33,698 nucleotides of DNA, from assembly GCA_937944295.1 (NCBI GenBank), contig CALDZL010000067.1:1-33698 (forward strand), given 5' to 3'. Below are positions 15,910-24,686 of this stretch, one piece after another (the stretch's first letter is position 1; each line of letters opens with the position of its first letter). The notes beneath the pieces were generated by a model that saw only the letters and a program-made list of their open reading frames with translations, was not told the origin of the DNA and made no database searches. Position numbers and translations under genes: made by a program. This stretch comes from an uncultured Sphingorhabdus sp. Its GTDB lineage: Bacteria; Pseudomonadota; Alphaproteobacteria; Sphingomonadales; Sphingomonadaceae.

Positions 15910-15927
15910 CATTTCAATCATGAAATG
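15910..15927. promoter_or_regulatory. Operator-like inverted repeat upstream of gltA
   Basis: CATTTCA-ATCA-TGAAATG is a perfect 7-base dyad with a 4-base spacer, 97 bases before the gltA start. The right size and symmetry for a dimeric helix-turn-helix regulator; it overlaps a TTGAAA hexamer on the gltA strand. Flanked by direct GCTGC repeats. The cognate regulator is unknown. Confidence 0.4.
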
Positions 15928-16115
15928 GCTGCATCACTATTTTTATATCTATGATTTATATACCCATCATTTACGATATACTCTTGGGGAAGATCATCAT
16001 TTGATGCAGATTGGACATGGAAGAATTTGATCATAAGGTCAAGATAAAACATAATGTTAGAGGGTAATTATTGCTATGATTTATGGAGAAATGATAGATA
16101 GCGGGCCTTGGTTTT

Positions 16116-18305
16116 ATGATATATATAATATCTATGAGAATGTTGTTCACACGTGATTTTCATTTATCTGTCTCTGCGCATTTTACTTCATTTGCCGCTA
16201 AGCTAGAATTATGGTTAGAAAAAGAAGCTGCACAATTACCACTCTATATCCCTATATTTGTTGGAATGGGAATTGCTGCTTGGTTTGCATTGGGGATAGA
16301 CAATTGGTTTTATATTATTGTTCCATCAAGCCTTTTGGTAATGATGGGTTTAGTTACGAAACTTAAATCACGTTTCAGTCTTGTCTTACTGATGATGGGT
16401 TTATCGATCATTATCGGATGGTCAGCTATTTCTATAAGGTCGTATAATGTTTCAGCACCTATATTAGGAAAACCATGGGTAGGCCATATTTATGGCCGAA
16501 TTGAACGAATAGAAAAATTACCTGCACGGGCATTAGTGAGGCTAATATTAGAAACTGAGGGTAGGCAATCACTTCCTAAAAAAATTCGTATCAATTTATC
16601 CAATGAACAATATGATGATAGCTTCACCAAAGGTTCAATCATCAAATCTAAAGTTAGATTATTGCCACCAACTGGGCCTGCTGTTCCAGGTGCCTATGAT
16701 TTTGCTCAGCGCGCTTGGTTTGAAGAACTTGGAGCAACAGGTTCTGCTTTGGGTAAGGTGCAATTGGTCACATCAGCGCAGGTTACTCTCAACCTCTCTA
16801 ATACGCGCGATCAAATAGCCACTAAGGTGAGAGAAAAGATTCCAGGCAGAGCTGGCGCGATAGGAGCAACATTAGCATCGGGAGACAGAGGCGCGATTGC
16901 CATGGAAGATGCAGAGGCTATGCGCCGTAGCGGTATGGCTCATTTGCTCGCAATTAGCGGTTTACACGTATCGGCCATAGTCATGATGAGTTTTTTTATC
17001 ATTGCCAAAATATTATCCTTATTCCCAATCTTTGCACTACGAAATAAAGTCCCAATTTACGCGGCTTCTGTAGCGGCATTGATTGCGATTTTTTATACCA
17101 TTTTAACAGGTGCACAGGTACCTACGATAAGGGCCTGTATCGCTGCTTGTTTGGTTTTAATAGCTCTGGTAATGGGGCGCGACCCTCTAACGCTTCGGTT
17201 GGTGGCTTTTGCAGCTTTATTCATCATGCTTATCATGCCCGAAGTATTGGTTGGGCCAAGCTTTCAATTAAGCTTCGCAGCAGTTGCTACCATTATTACA
17301 TTGCATGAAACAAAATTTATGCAAAATTTGGTACACAGAAGAGAAGAGTTTTGGCTAAAAGCGCTAGGGCGTTTTTTATTGTCGCTTCTCATAACGGGGC
17401 TTTTCATCGAAATAGCGCTTGCTCCCATTGCATTATATCATTTTCAAAAAACGGGCATTTATGGCGCTCTAGCCAATATGATTGCAATCCCGCTCACAAC
17501 ATTCATCATCATTCCTGCAGGTATAACAGCATTTGTTCTTGATATAATAAATTTAGGAGCACCATTTTGGTGGATATGCGGTCAATCCATCGAAATAATA
17601 TTAAAATTAGCACATTATGTGAGCAATCTACCTGCTGCCATTACTACAGTCGCAGCTGTAAATATAAATCTATTTGCGGTGATAATATTATCAGGACTTA
17701 TATTGATGGTCGTGAAATCGAATTTTAAATTGCTTGCAATTGGTCCGCTTTCAATGGCTTTTCTATTTTTATTACGTACGCCATCACCAGATATATTGAT
17801 AACGGGTGATGGACAGCATTTGGCTGTTAAAAACAATATAGATAAAGGCGATGAGATGCTATTGCTGCGGACTAGAGCAGGCAGCTATGTTCGCGAACTG
17901 CTCAATGAAAATGCAGGATATGATGGTGAGGCATCTGATATAGCCAATTGGCCTGGAGCGCAATGCTCTCTTGATGTTTGCATCATTATATTAGAAAAAG
18001 AACAAAGGGATAGCAAGCAAGGCTCATGGACATTATTAGCAACTATATCAAATTATTTTGTGCCGCGCTTAGAATTGGCCGCTGCTTGCAAGAGAGTCGA
18101 TATTGCAGTTAGTAACCGTTATTTACCTTATGACTGTAAACCGAAGAGATTAAAAATTGATCGAGCCTATCATGATAAGAGCGGCGGCGTTGCCATATAT
18201 TTATCATCAGGTCGGATTAGGACTGTAGCATCTGAACATCGCCATTTGCCATGGTCTGAATATAATGAAGACCGGCTGACGACCTACCCTCCCAAGAAGC
18301 AATAA
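16116..18305 (+). CDS. comEC: ComEC/Rec2-family DNA internalisation channel
   Basis: This is an inner-membrane channel that carries single-stranded DNA into the cytoplasm in natural transformation. 729 residues: N-terminal helices and an OB-like periplasmic part (about 115-230, ARALVRLILETEGR, PTGPAVPGAYDFA), then the competence domain (about 245-560) with the family signature MRRSGMAHLLAISGLHVSAI near residue 268 and many helices. The C-terminal part (about 565-710), where many relatives carry a metallo-beta-lactamase-like nuclease, keeps a trace of the usual opening (ILITGDGQHLAV for D-V-G-Q-G-D) but shows no H-x-H-x-D-H metal motif, so it is degenerate. The start is uncertain: ATGs at 16116, 16134 and 16140 all lack a good ribosome site. 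Confidence 0.92.
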   Translation: MIYIISMRMLFTRDFHLSVSAHFTSFAAKLELWLEKEAAQLPLYIPIFVGMGIAAWFALGIDNWFYIIVPSSLLVMMGLVTKLKSRFSLVLLMMGLSIIIGWSAISIRSYNVSAPILGKPWVGHIYGRIERIEKLPARALVRLILETEGRQSLPKKIRINLSNEQYDDSFTKGSIIKSKVRLLPPTGPAVPGAYDFAQRAWFEELGATGSALGKVQLVTSAQVTLNLSNTRDQIATKVREKIPGRAGAIGATLASGDRGAIAMEDAEAMRRSGMAHLLAISGLHVSAIVMMSFFIIAKILSLFPIFALRNKVPIYAASVAALIAIFYTILTGAQVPTIRACIAACLVLIALVMGRDPLTLRLVAFAALFIMLIMPEVLVGPSFQLSFAAVATIITLHETKFMQNLVHRREEFWLKALGRFLLSLLITGLFIEIALAPIALYHFQKTGIYGALANMIAIPLTTFIIIPAGITAFVLDIINLGAPFWWICGQSIEIILKLAHYVSNLPAAITTVAAVNINLFAVIILSGLILMVVKSNFKLLAIGPLSMAFLFLLRTPSPDILITGDGQHLAVKNNIDKGDEMLLLRTRAGSYVRELLNENAGYDGEASDIANWPGAQCSLDVCIIILEKEQRDSKQGSWTLLATISNYFVPRLELAAACKRVDIAVSNRYLPYDCKPKRLKIDRAYHDKSGGVAIYLSSGRIRTVASEHRHLPWSEYNEDRLTTYPPKKQ

Positions 18306-18360
18306 GCTGGCCTTGAGAGAGCAAGTCAATCTTTAAAATTAAACTTATGAAGAGCCCTCT

Positions 18361-19062
18361 TTAGTGATAACGCCGTAATAGACCTGCTAAAGTTCCTTGG
18401 ATAGCGACTTCTTCGGCGGGATAGATTTGCGGTTCATAGGCTACATTGGCAGGGTCCAATTGAATGTTAGGACCATTTTTACGCAGATATTTAAGCGTCG
18501 CTTCTTCATTACGGACAAGCGCAACTACAATTTCTCCATCACGCGCTGTTTGTGTACGCTTAATCAGCGCATAATCGCCATCAAAAATACCTGCCTCGAC
18601 CATAGAATCTCCAGAAACTTCAAGAGCATAATGCTCCCCCGAACCAAGCAATGCAAGCGGAACAGCAAGACTGTTTTGTCCTTCCATAGCTTCAATGGGA
18701 ACGCCAGCGGCAATTTTACCATGTAAGGGTATTTCGATGACATCATTAGCAGCAACGGGAATAGAATTGGCTGGTAAATCGGGTAAAGACTTTTTCTGCA
18801 CAGTTTCAATAATATCTTTATTGAGTTTAACAGCTGTTTCTTGGCCCATATCGGGTAATTTGATAACTTCTAATGCTCTGGCTCGATTGGGTAATCTTCT
18901 TAGGAAACTACGCTCTTCCAAGGCCGATATTAACCTATGAATTCCTGATTTTGATTTTAATCCAAGAGCCTCTTTCATTTCTTCGAAAGAGGGTGAAATA
19001 CCCGTTTCTTCTAAACGTTGGTGGATGAAATTTAACAGTTCAAATTGTTTGGCTGTAAGCAT
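18361..19062 (-). CDS. lexA: LexA repressor
   Basis: This is the SOS-response repressor; RecA-stimulated self-cleavage releases it after DNA damage. 233 residues. The N-terminal winged helix-turn-helix runs from residue 1 to about 65 ([39 protein letters not shown]). The cleavage site is Ala119-Gly120 in [11 protein letters not shown], and the catalytic pair is Ser153 ([10 protein letters not shown]) and Lys191 (EATLKYL). The linker between domains is rather long, as usual in alphaproteobacteria. The start has AAGGA close upstream. A GTTC-N7-GTTC box lies 18 bases before the start, so it is almost certainly autoregulated. It follows moeA on the same strand but has its own promoter; convergent with comEC. 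Confidence 0.98.
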   Translation of the reverse strand: MLTAKQFELLNFIHQRLEETGISPSFEEMKEALGLKSKSGIHRLISALEERSFLRRLPNRARALEVIKLPDMGQETAVKLNKDIIETVQKKSLPDLPANSIPVAANDVIEIPLHGKIAAGVPIEAMEGQNSLAVPLALLGSGEHYALEVSGDSMVEAGIFDGDYALIKRTQTARDGEIVVALVRNEEATLKYLRKNGPNIQLDPANVAYEPQIYPAEEVAIQGTLAGLLRRYH

Positions 19063-19080
19063 TTTTTGATCCTTAATGGG

Positions 19081-19095
19081 GAACGTTTAAAGAAC
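19081..19095 (-). promoter_or_regulatory. SOS box (LexA operator) upstream of lexA
   Basis: On the - strand this reads GTTC-TTTAAAC-GTTC, an exact match to the GTTC-N7-GTTC LexA operator known in alphaproteobacteria. It sits between the predicted -10 element and the lexA start, so bound LexA would block its own promoter. It is the only perfect copy I noticed in the intergenic regions. Confidence 0.9.
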
Positions 19096-19123
19096 AATTA
19101 AGAAACAAAAGGGGTTAAGTCAA
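19095..19123 (-). promoter_or_regulatory. Predicted lexA promoter
   Basis: On the - strand TTGACT and TAATTG are separated by 17 bases, a good -35 and a fair -10. The -10 abuts the SOS box and the transcription start would fall inside it, the expected geometry for LexA autorepression. Confidence 0.6.
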
Positions 19124-19159
19124 GTCATTTCCAACATTAATTAGAAATTTCTATAGTTA

Positions 19160-20347
19160 TCATAAATGATTGATCGGTATATAATGTACCTCTTCACCAG
19201 ATTTCACTTCTTCGCTTTCTCTATCTCTTATAATCAACGCGTTAGCAGACGCCAATGTTGATAATTTTCCGCTGTCTTGCGATGAAAAAGCTATGACCTT
19301 ATCACCACTTTCTATCGCTCGCAGAAATTCAGCACGATTTCCTGTCTTGGGCAATATACCCGCAGTGATAGATTTGTGTATGGGCGGAAAATAATCCTCT
19401 AAACCACTGATATAGCGTAAAATCGGCAACAAGAATAATATAGCGGTGACATAGGCGCTGGACGGATTTCCAGGCAAGGCAATAATATGGCTCTGGCCTA
19501 GTCGCCCGCTCATAATAGGTTTACCAGGTTTAATCGCCGCCTTCATAAAAGCTATATCTGCGCCCAATTCTTTTAGAGCAGGCAGGATAAGGTCATGATC
19601 ACCAACAGATGCTCCGCCGATAGTGATAATTACATCGCAATATTGATGTTTAGAGATGATATTTTTTATGTTCTCTAAATCATCGGGGACGGTGTCATTA
19701 TAGATGATCTCATAGTCATCCAATAATGCTGCAATCATAGGTCCATTGCTGGCGGGAATTTGATAGGGTGCGCAATTCTCTCCCGCTTTACGCAATTCAT
19801 CGCCCGTCGATATGATGGCGATTTTCGCGGTGCGATAAGCGCTTATTTTATTATGTCCTGCCGCAATGCAATGGCCAATATGTGCAGCGTTAATGCGTGT
19901 CCCAGCTTTGATTATTGTATCGCCTTCAGCAAAATCATTTCCTTTGCGCCTAATATGCTGCCCTAATATGATGGGCGTATCAGCATTATATTCTATCTTA
20001 CCATCATGGCGATTGGTATTTTCTTGGATGATAATCGTATCCGCACCTGCGGGCAGCAATGCTCCCGTGAATATGCGGGCTGCTTGTGTGGGTTCTATTG
20101 TATCACAAGGGGGCGCTCCCGCTTTACATTCCCCAGCGATTTCCCATGATGTGATATTGGCGTCATAGCAAATAGCATATCCATCCATAGCCGACATATC
20201 CGCCGCTGGTTGATTGCGGAGAGATATAATATCTTGCGCGGCTGTACGGCCTAATGCGGCGTTAATATCTATAACTTCCGTGTCTAATCTGTCTGCTGCA
20301 TCAATCAATGCTTTTTGCGCATCAATAAGGGGTAGTAAGCCAGCCAT
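19160..20347 (-). CDS. moeA: Molybdopterin molybdenumtransferase MoeA
   Basis: This enzyme inserts molybdate into adenylylated molybdopterin, the last step of molybdenum cofactor synthesis. Domain hallmarks are ADMSAMDGYAI near the N-terminus, the beta-barrel GEC/ARIFTGALLPAGAD segment, and the MoCF-biosynthesis fold with IISTGDEL, GGASVGDHDL and LPGNPSSAYV. The ORF track begins at 20359, but the ATG at 20347 ([11 protein letters not shown]) shares a base with the moaC stop (TAATG) and has GGAG six bases upstream, so I take that start, giving 395 residues, the family's usual length. It lies between moaC and lexA at the end of the trp-moa run. Confidence 0.95.
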   Translation of the reverse strand: MAGLLPLIDAQKALIDAADRLDTEVIDINAALGRTAAQDIISLRNQPAADMSAMDGYAICYDANITSWEIAGECKAGAPPCDTIEPTQAARIFTGALLPAGADTIIIQENTNRHDGKIEYNADTPIILGQHIRRKGNDFAEGDTIIKAGTRINAAHIGHCIAAGHNKISAYRTAKIAIISTGDELRKAGENCAPYQIPASNGPMIAALLDDYEIIYNDTVPDDLENIKNIISKHQYCDVIITIGGASVGDHDLILPALKELGADIAFMKAAIKPGKPIMSGRLGQSHIIALPGNPSSAYVTAILFLLPILRYISGLEDYFPPIHKSITAGILPKTGNRAEFLRAIESGDKVIAFSSQDSGKLSTLASANALIIRDRESEEVKSGEEVHYIPINHL

Positions 20348-20814
20348 TAGGCGCTCCATTCCCCTGATTTTCCGCCTGTCTTTTTAAGGAGCTTAATATC
20401 GCTTAGCACCATATCTTTTTGTAATGCTTTGACCATATCATAGATAGTGAGAAGGGTGACATTAACCGCAGTGAGCGCTTCCATTTCTACGCCTGTTTTA
20501 CCATTGAGGCGCACCAGTGCGGTGACCAATATACCATCGTCCAAATATTCAAAATCAACCGAAATTTTGCTCAGCATCAGCGGATGGCATAGCGGAATTA
20601 ACTCGCTGGTTTTCTTGGTCGCCATAATGCCTGCAATTCGCGCGGTAGAGAGGACATCGCCTTTTTTAAGGGCATTGTCTTTTATGGCTTGCAGCGTATC
20701 AGCATGCATAGATATTTGCCCCGATGCAATGGCTTCGCGCATCGTTGTATCTTTGCCGTCAACATCAACCATATGGGCGCTGCCTTCACTATCGATATGC
20801 GTTAATTTGCTCAT
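20347..20814 (-). CDS. moaC: Cyclic pyranopterin monophosphate synthase MoaC
   Basis: With MoaA this enzyme converts GTP to cyclic pyranopterin monophosphate, the first stage of molybdenum cofactor synthesis. 155 residues, full length. Family motifs are AAR-type [20 protein letters not shown] (ending in HPLML) and the highly conserved [12 protein letters not shown] followed by [11 protein letters not shown]. The start overlaps the trpC stop by four bases (ATGA) and its own stop overlaps moeA by one base, so translation is coupled along the chain trpC-moaC-moeA. The partner moaA is not in this window. Confidence 0.97.
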   Translation of the reverse strand: MSKLTHIDSEGSAHMVDVDGKDTTMREAIASGQISMHADTLQAIKDNALKKGDVLSTARIAGIMATKKTSELIPLCHPLMLSKISVDFEYLDDGILVTALVRLNGKTGVEMEALTAVNVTLLTIYDMVKALQKDMVLSDIKLLKKTGGKSGEWSA

Positions 20815-21602
20815 GACCCTCTCAACAATTTTTGCGTAGCGGCGCTGACATCATCTTGGCGCATAAGCGATTCCCCAACCAGAAAACAGCACGCACCTGA
20901 TTGTGCAAGACGCAAGCAATCGTCATGCGTGAATATCCCGCTTTCGGATACCATGATACGATCATTGGGTACCATTTTTGATAGTCTTTCAGTCATGCTG
21001 AGGCTGGTTTCAAAAGTTTTGAGGTTGCGATTATTAATACCCAAAAGACGTGATTTTAATTGTAATGCGCGTTCTAATTCCTCTTCATCATGCACCTCAA
21101 CCAACACATCCATGCCATGGTGGATCGCTGCATCTTCTATCTCTTCGGCCAGAGCATCATCCAATGCGGCCATAATAATCAATATAGCATCAGCGCCAAG
21201 GCTACGCGATTCTACGACTTGCCAAGGATCGACCATAAAATCCTTGCGCAAACAGGGAAGTGAAGTGGCGGACCGTGCCGCGATTAAATATTCATCTGTT
21301 CCTTGAAAATATGGTGTATCAGTGAGTATCGACAAACAGGCTGCACCGCCGATTTCATAGGCTTTGGCATGTGCTGGTGGATCGAAATCTGTGCGGATTA
21401 ACCCCTTGGAAGGGCTAGCTTTCTTAATTTCAGCGATCAACGCAAAACCATTTCGAGATTTTTGTTCAATTGATTGAATAAATCCGCGCGGCGCGCTTTG
21501 TGCGGCGATGGTATCTTTTATTTGTGCATTGCTAAGCTGCTCTTTGCGTTTGGCAACATGGGCGCGTTTTGCATCGCATATCTCGGCTAATTTATCGCTC
21601 AT
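20811..21602 (-). CDS. trpC: Indole-3-glycerol phosphate synthase
   Basis: This enzyme closes the indole ring from carboxyphenylaminodeoxyribulose phosphate in tryptophan synthesis. It is a single-domain TIM barrel of 263 residues, not fused to TrpF. Motifs are the substrate lysine region [36 protein letters not shown] and VSESGIF. The ORF track starts at 21620, but ATG 21602 ([12 protein letters not shown]) overlaps the trpD stop by four bases (ATGA), matching the other junctions in this operon, and is preferred. Confidence 0.97.
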   Translation of the reverse strand: MSDKLAEICDAKRAHVAKRKEQLSNAQIKDTIAAQSAPRGFIQSIEQKSRNGFALIAEIKKASPSKGLIRTDFDPPAHAKAYEIGGAACLSILTDTPYFQGTDEYLIAARSATSLPCLRKDFMVDPWQVVESRSLGADAILIIMAALDDALAEEIEDAAIHHGMDVLVEVHDEEELERALQLKSRLLGINNRNLKTFETSLSMTERLSKMVPNDRIMVSESGIFTHDDCLRLAQSGACCFLVGESLMRQDDVSAATQKLLRGS

Positions 21603-22537
21603 TGGTGCGCTATCCAGCAATCTAATAATGTGTTCGCTAATCCTTTGTCGATGGCTTCAGCGGCTTCCTCAGCGCCTTCTTCAAAACTATCCACTTCTCC
21701 TGCGACCATTAAAGCTGCTGCGGAATTGAGAATAACTGCATCACGATAGGCGGATTTCTCGCCCATCAGCATTTTACGCAAAGCAGCTGCATTATAGTCT
21801 GCATCACCGCCTTTTATCGCATCAGCATCATGACGCGGTAGGTCGACATCTTCGGGTGACAGAGATGAATATTGGATATTAGTCCCGTCGATCATGGCTA
21901 TTCTGGTAGGGCCAGAAATGCTAATTTCGTCTAACCCATCCATGCCCGAAACAATCATTACTTTTTCATAGTCTAATTGCACCGCTGCTTGTGCATATTT
22001 TTCTATCAAATCGGGCGATGCAACGCCGATAAGCTGGCGTTTGACACGCGCAGGATTGCACAGCGGCCCGAGCAAATTAAATATTGTGTGGCGCCCAAGC
22101 GTTTTGCGGATCGGTGCAATCGGGCCAAGGGCAGGGTGATGATTGGGTGCAAAGAAAAAACCAATACCAATCTCGGCTAAAGATTTTTCAGCATCGGCCT
22201 TAGCAAGGTTTAATCCCAATGCCTCTAATGTATCCGCAGCACCCGATTTGCTCGATGCCGCGCGATTGCCATGTTTGGCCATGGGAACATCGCAAGCCGC
22301 CACCACCAAAGCCGTGGCAGTGGAAATATTCAGGCTATGGCTGCCATCGCCGCCCGTGCCGCATACATCGATAGCATTTTGCGGCGCATCGACCGTAATC
22401 ATGCGGCTGCGCATAGCTAGCGCGGCGGATGTTATTTCATCGGCGCTTTCTCCGCGATCCGCCATCTGGGTCAGCGCATCAGAAATTTCAGCAGCAGATA
22501 ATTTCCCATCGAGCATATCATTGAATAAATTGCTCAT
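21599..22537 (-). CDS. trpD: Anthranilate phosphoribosyltransferase
   Basis: This enzyme transfers phosphoribose from PRPP to anthranilate. The glycine-rich PRPP loop [17 protein letters not shown], the [21 protein letters not shown] motif region and the later [16 protein letters not shown] and [10 protein letters not shown] segments define the family. 312 residues is slightly short (relatives are often 330-345); the missing residues appear to be at the extreme N-terminus, ahead of the helical domain, and no in-frame alternative is needed because the ATG overlaps the trpG stop (ATGA). It is not fused to trpG. Confidence 0.97.
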   Translation of the reverse strand: MSNLFNDMLDGKLSAAEISDALTQMADRGESADEITSAALAMRSRMITVDAPQNAIDVCGTGGDGSHSLNISTATALVVAACDVPMAKHGNRAASSKSGAADTLEALGLNLAKADAEKSLAEIGIGFFFAPNHHPALGPIAPIRKTLGRHTIFNLLGPLCNPARVKRQLIGVASPDLIEKYAQAAVQLDYEKVMIVSGMDGLDEISISGPTRIAMIDGTNIQYSSLSPEDVDLPRHDADAIKGGDADYNAAALRKMLMGEKSAYRDAVILNSAAALMVAGEVDSFEEGAEEAAEAIDKGLANTLLDCWIAHQ

Positions 22538-23118
22538 GATAAATACTTTGGTTCTAACCCAGCGATACGCATGAAATTGGCCAGCAAGTCATGTCCATGC
22601 TCGGTGGCGATGCTCTCGGGATGAAATTGCACGCTATGAATCGGTAGGCTCTCATGCGCATAACCCATCACGCTGCCATCATCGGCTGTTGCTGTGACTT
22701 TCAGGCACTCTGGAATATCCTCAACGATAAGCGAGTGATAGCGTGTCGCAGTAAATGGCGATGGAATATCCGTAAATAACCCGCTGCCATCATGCGTGAT
22801 AGGCGATGTTTTCCCGTGCATAAGACCGCCTTGAATGACCTTTGCTCCAAAATGCTGACCAATGGATTGATGTCCTAGACAAACCCCCATCAACGGTTTT
22901 TTCGCTTTGGCACAGGCTGCGACCAGATCAAGCGAAATACCCGCTTCATTGGGCGTGCAAGGACCAGGGGATATTAAAAATGCATCCGCACCGCTTTGTA
23001 AGGCTTCATTGGCACTAATCGCATCATTACGCTCTACGCGCACTTGCGCGCCCAGTTCCATCAAATAATGGACAAGGTTAAAGGTAAAGCTGTCATAATT
23101 ATCGATAACAAGGATCAT
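22534..23118 (-). CDS. trpG: Anthranilate synthase component II (glutamine amidotransferase)
   Basis: This subunit supplies ammonia from glutamine to TrpE. Class I amidotransferase of 194 residues. The triad is visible as Cys80 in MGVCLGHQSIGQ and the His/Glu of QFHPESIATEHG; ISPGPCTPNEAG forms the oxyanion region. The ORF track begins upstream at 23151 inside trpE; the ATG at 23118 (MILVIDNYDSFTF) is the family's standard start, 10 bases after the trpE stop with a GAG-type site. The same protein may also serve para-aminobenzoate synthesis, as in other bacteria with one TrpG/PabA, but that is not shown here. Confidence 0.97.
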   Translation of the reverse strand: MILVIDNYDSFTFNLVHYLMELGAQVRVERNDAISANEALQSGADAFLISPGPCTPNEAGISLDLVAACAKAKKPLMGVCLGHQSIGQHFGAKVIQGGLMHGKTSPITHDGSGLFTDIPSPFTATRYHSLIVEDIPECLKVTATADDGSVMGYAHESLPIHSVQFHPESIATEHGHDLLANFMRIAGLEPKYLS

Positions 23119-23128
23119 AATATTACTC

Positions 23129-24664
23129 TCACTGGCCGAACCCCGCGTCATGGGCGCGGCGCACCGCTTCTTTTGCTGCGGCTAGCAATGCCCCCGATTT
23201 GGCTTCACATTCGCGCAATTCATAATCAGGATCACTATCGGTGACAATGCCTGCGCCTGCCTGAACATGCAATTCACCATCTTTGACGATACCCGTGCGC
23301 AAAACAATACAGCTATCCATATCGCCATTGGGGGAGAAATATCCAACGCCGCCCGCATAAGCACCGCGCGTTTCGGGTTCTAATTCAGCGATAATTTCGC
23401 ACGCCCGTACCTTGGGCGCACCGCTGACGGTTCCTGCTGGAAAGCCAGCAAATAGAGCGTCAATCGCATCATATTTATCATCAAGATCGCCTGTAACATT
23501 GGAAACTATATGCATGACATGACTGTAAAATTCGACCATATAGCTATCGGTAACGCTGACGCTATCGGCTTTGGCAACGCGGCCCACATCATTGCGGCCC
23601 AGATCAAGCAACATTAAATGTTCGGCGCATTCTTTGGGGTCGGCGAGTAGGCTAGCTTTATTTGCGGCATCTTCAGAAGCGTTTTTACCGCGTGGACGTG
23701 TACCTGCGATAGGACGTATTGTGATTTCACCATTTTTTGCGCGCACCAATATCTCTGGACTAGAGCCGATCAATGCAAATTCGGGTAAGTCGAGGAAAAA
23801 TAGGAAAGGCGAGGGGTTTATGCGCCGCAATGCCCGATATAATTCTATCGGGGGTAAGGTGAAGGGCGCTGTAAAACGCTGCGCCAATACGATCTGAAAT
23901 ATATCACCGGCGGTTATATATTCTTTGGCACGGCGCACCATCTCTTTATAATCATCTGGTGCTATATTGGGTGTGAAATCTATATCCATGGATTGCACAT
24001 TGCGGACTAAGCTAGGTACGCCCTGATTCAATTGACGTTCAACAGCGTCTATCTTATCTAGGGCTGTGGCCATCTTCTTTTCATTATCCCCACAAGTTTT
24101 TGGTTCTCCAGGTGTTTCGGGCCAGATCGGAGCAATGATGAATAACTCATCGCTCAAACGATCAAATATTAAAATCACCGTTGGACGCACAAATAACATA
24201 TCAGGGGTTTTTAAGTCTGATTGTGTAGCGCGTGGAAGCTTTTCAACTAAACCAATCGTTTCATAGCCAAAATAACCAACCAGACAGGCCAAAGCATCGG
24301 GTAATTCCTCTGGAACATCCATATGGCAAGATGCCACTAATTGCCGAAGGGCGCTGAGACTATCCGTTTCTATAGGTCTAAAATCATTACGGTCATAGGC
24401 CCAGTGAGTGTTGATTTGCGCATCATTACCATTGGCTCTGAAAATAAGATCAGGGTCGAGACCGATGAGACTATGGCGGCCGCGTGTTTCACCGCCCTCA
24501 ACCGACTCAAGCAAAAAATCACCGCGCTCGTTCTGCATTAATTTTAAGGCTGCCGAAACGGGTGTCTCTGTGTCGGCGACAATGCGTTTCCATAGCAAAG
24601 CTGCTTTGCCTTGCTCTAAATTAGCACGTGCTTCTTCTATCATGCTATAATTTTGATTGGCCAT
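23129..24664 (-). CDS. trpE: Anthranilate synthase component I
   Basis: This enzyme makes anthranilate from chorismate, the committed step to tryptophan. 511 residues. The N-terminal domain carries the tryptophan feedback motif LLESVEGGETRGRHSLIG, and the chorismate-binding domain shows IRPIAGTRPRG, LLDLGRNDVGRV, YSHVMHIVSNV, AGFPAGTVSGAPKVRA and VQAGAGIVTDSDPDYE. That combination points to TrpE rather than PabB, supported by trpG-trpD-trpC downstream. It starts 22 bases after the ppiD-like gene. That gap is too short for a leader peptide and attenuator, so the operon probably depends on upstream transcription plus feedback inhibition. Confidence 0.97.
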   Translation of the reverse strand: MANQNYSMIEEARANLEQGKAALLWKRIVADTETPVSAALKLMQNERGDFLLESVEGGETRGRHSLIGLDPDLIFRANGNDAQINTHWAYDRNDFRPIETDSLSALRQLVASCHMDVPEELPDALACLVGYFGYETIGLVEKLPRATQSDLKTPDMLFVRPTVILIFDRLSDELFIIAPIWPETPGEPKTCGDNEKKMATALDKIDAVERQLNQGVPSLVRNVQSMDIDFTPNIAPDDYKEMVRRAKEYITAGDIFQIVLAQRFTAPFTLPPIELYRALRRINPSPFLFFLDLPEFALIGSSPEILVRAKNGEITIRPIAGTRPRGKNASEDAANKASLLADPKECAEHLMLLDLGRNDVGRVAKADSVSVTDSYMVEFYSHVMHIVSNVTGDLDDKYDAIDALFAGFPAGTVSGAPKVRACEIIAELEPETRGAYAGGVGYFSPNGDMDSCIVLRTGIVKDGELHVQAGAGIVTDSDPDYELRECEAKSGALLAAAKEAVRRAHDAGFGQ

Positions 24665-24686
24665 GTTAACTGCTATGGCCCTCCGA

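Larger units (their letters stand above)
15814..16115. other. Intergenic control region between gltA and comEC
   Basis: About 302 bases without a convincing gene, lying between divergent gltA and comEC. It holds the gltA ribosome site, a leader hairpin (15831-15852), an operator-like dyad (15910-15927) overlapping a weak -35-like TTGAAA on the gltA strand, and an AT-rich stretch toward comEC in which no clear promoter or ribosome site for comEC can be picked. No RNA gene was recognised. Confidence 0.6.

Noticed and set aside
18345-18360. AAGAGCCCTCTT palindrome between comEC and lexA as a terminator
   Set aside because: A two-base loop cannot form a stable hairpin and there is no T tract.
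19087-19101. TTAA-N7-TTAA (CtrA-like) overlapping the lexA SOS box
   Set aside because: It lacks the terminal C of the full consensus, and similar matches occur elsewhere by chance in this AT-rich DNA; the SOS box explains the site better.
24665-24686. A trp leader peptide or attenuator before trpE
   Set aside because: Only 22 bases separate ppiD and trpE, too short for a leader peptide and competing hairpins.
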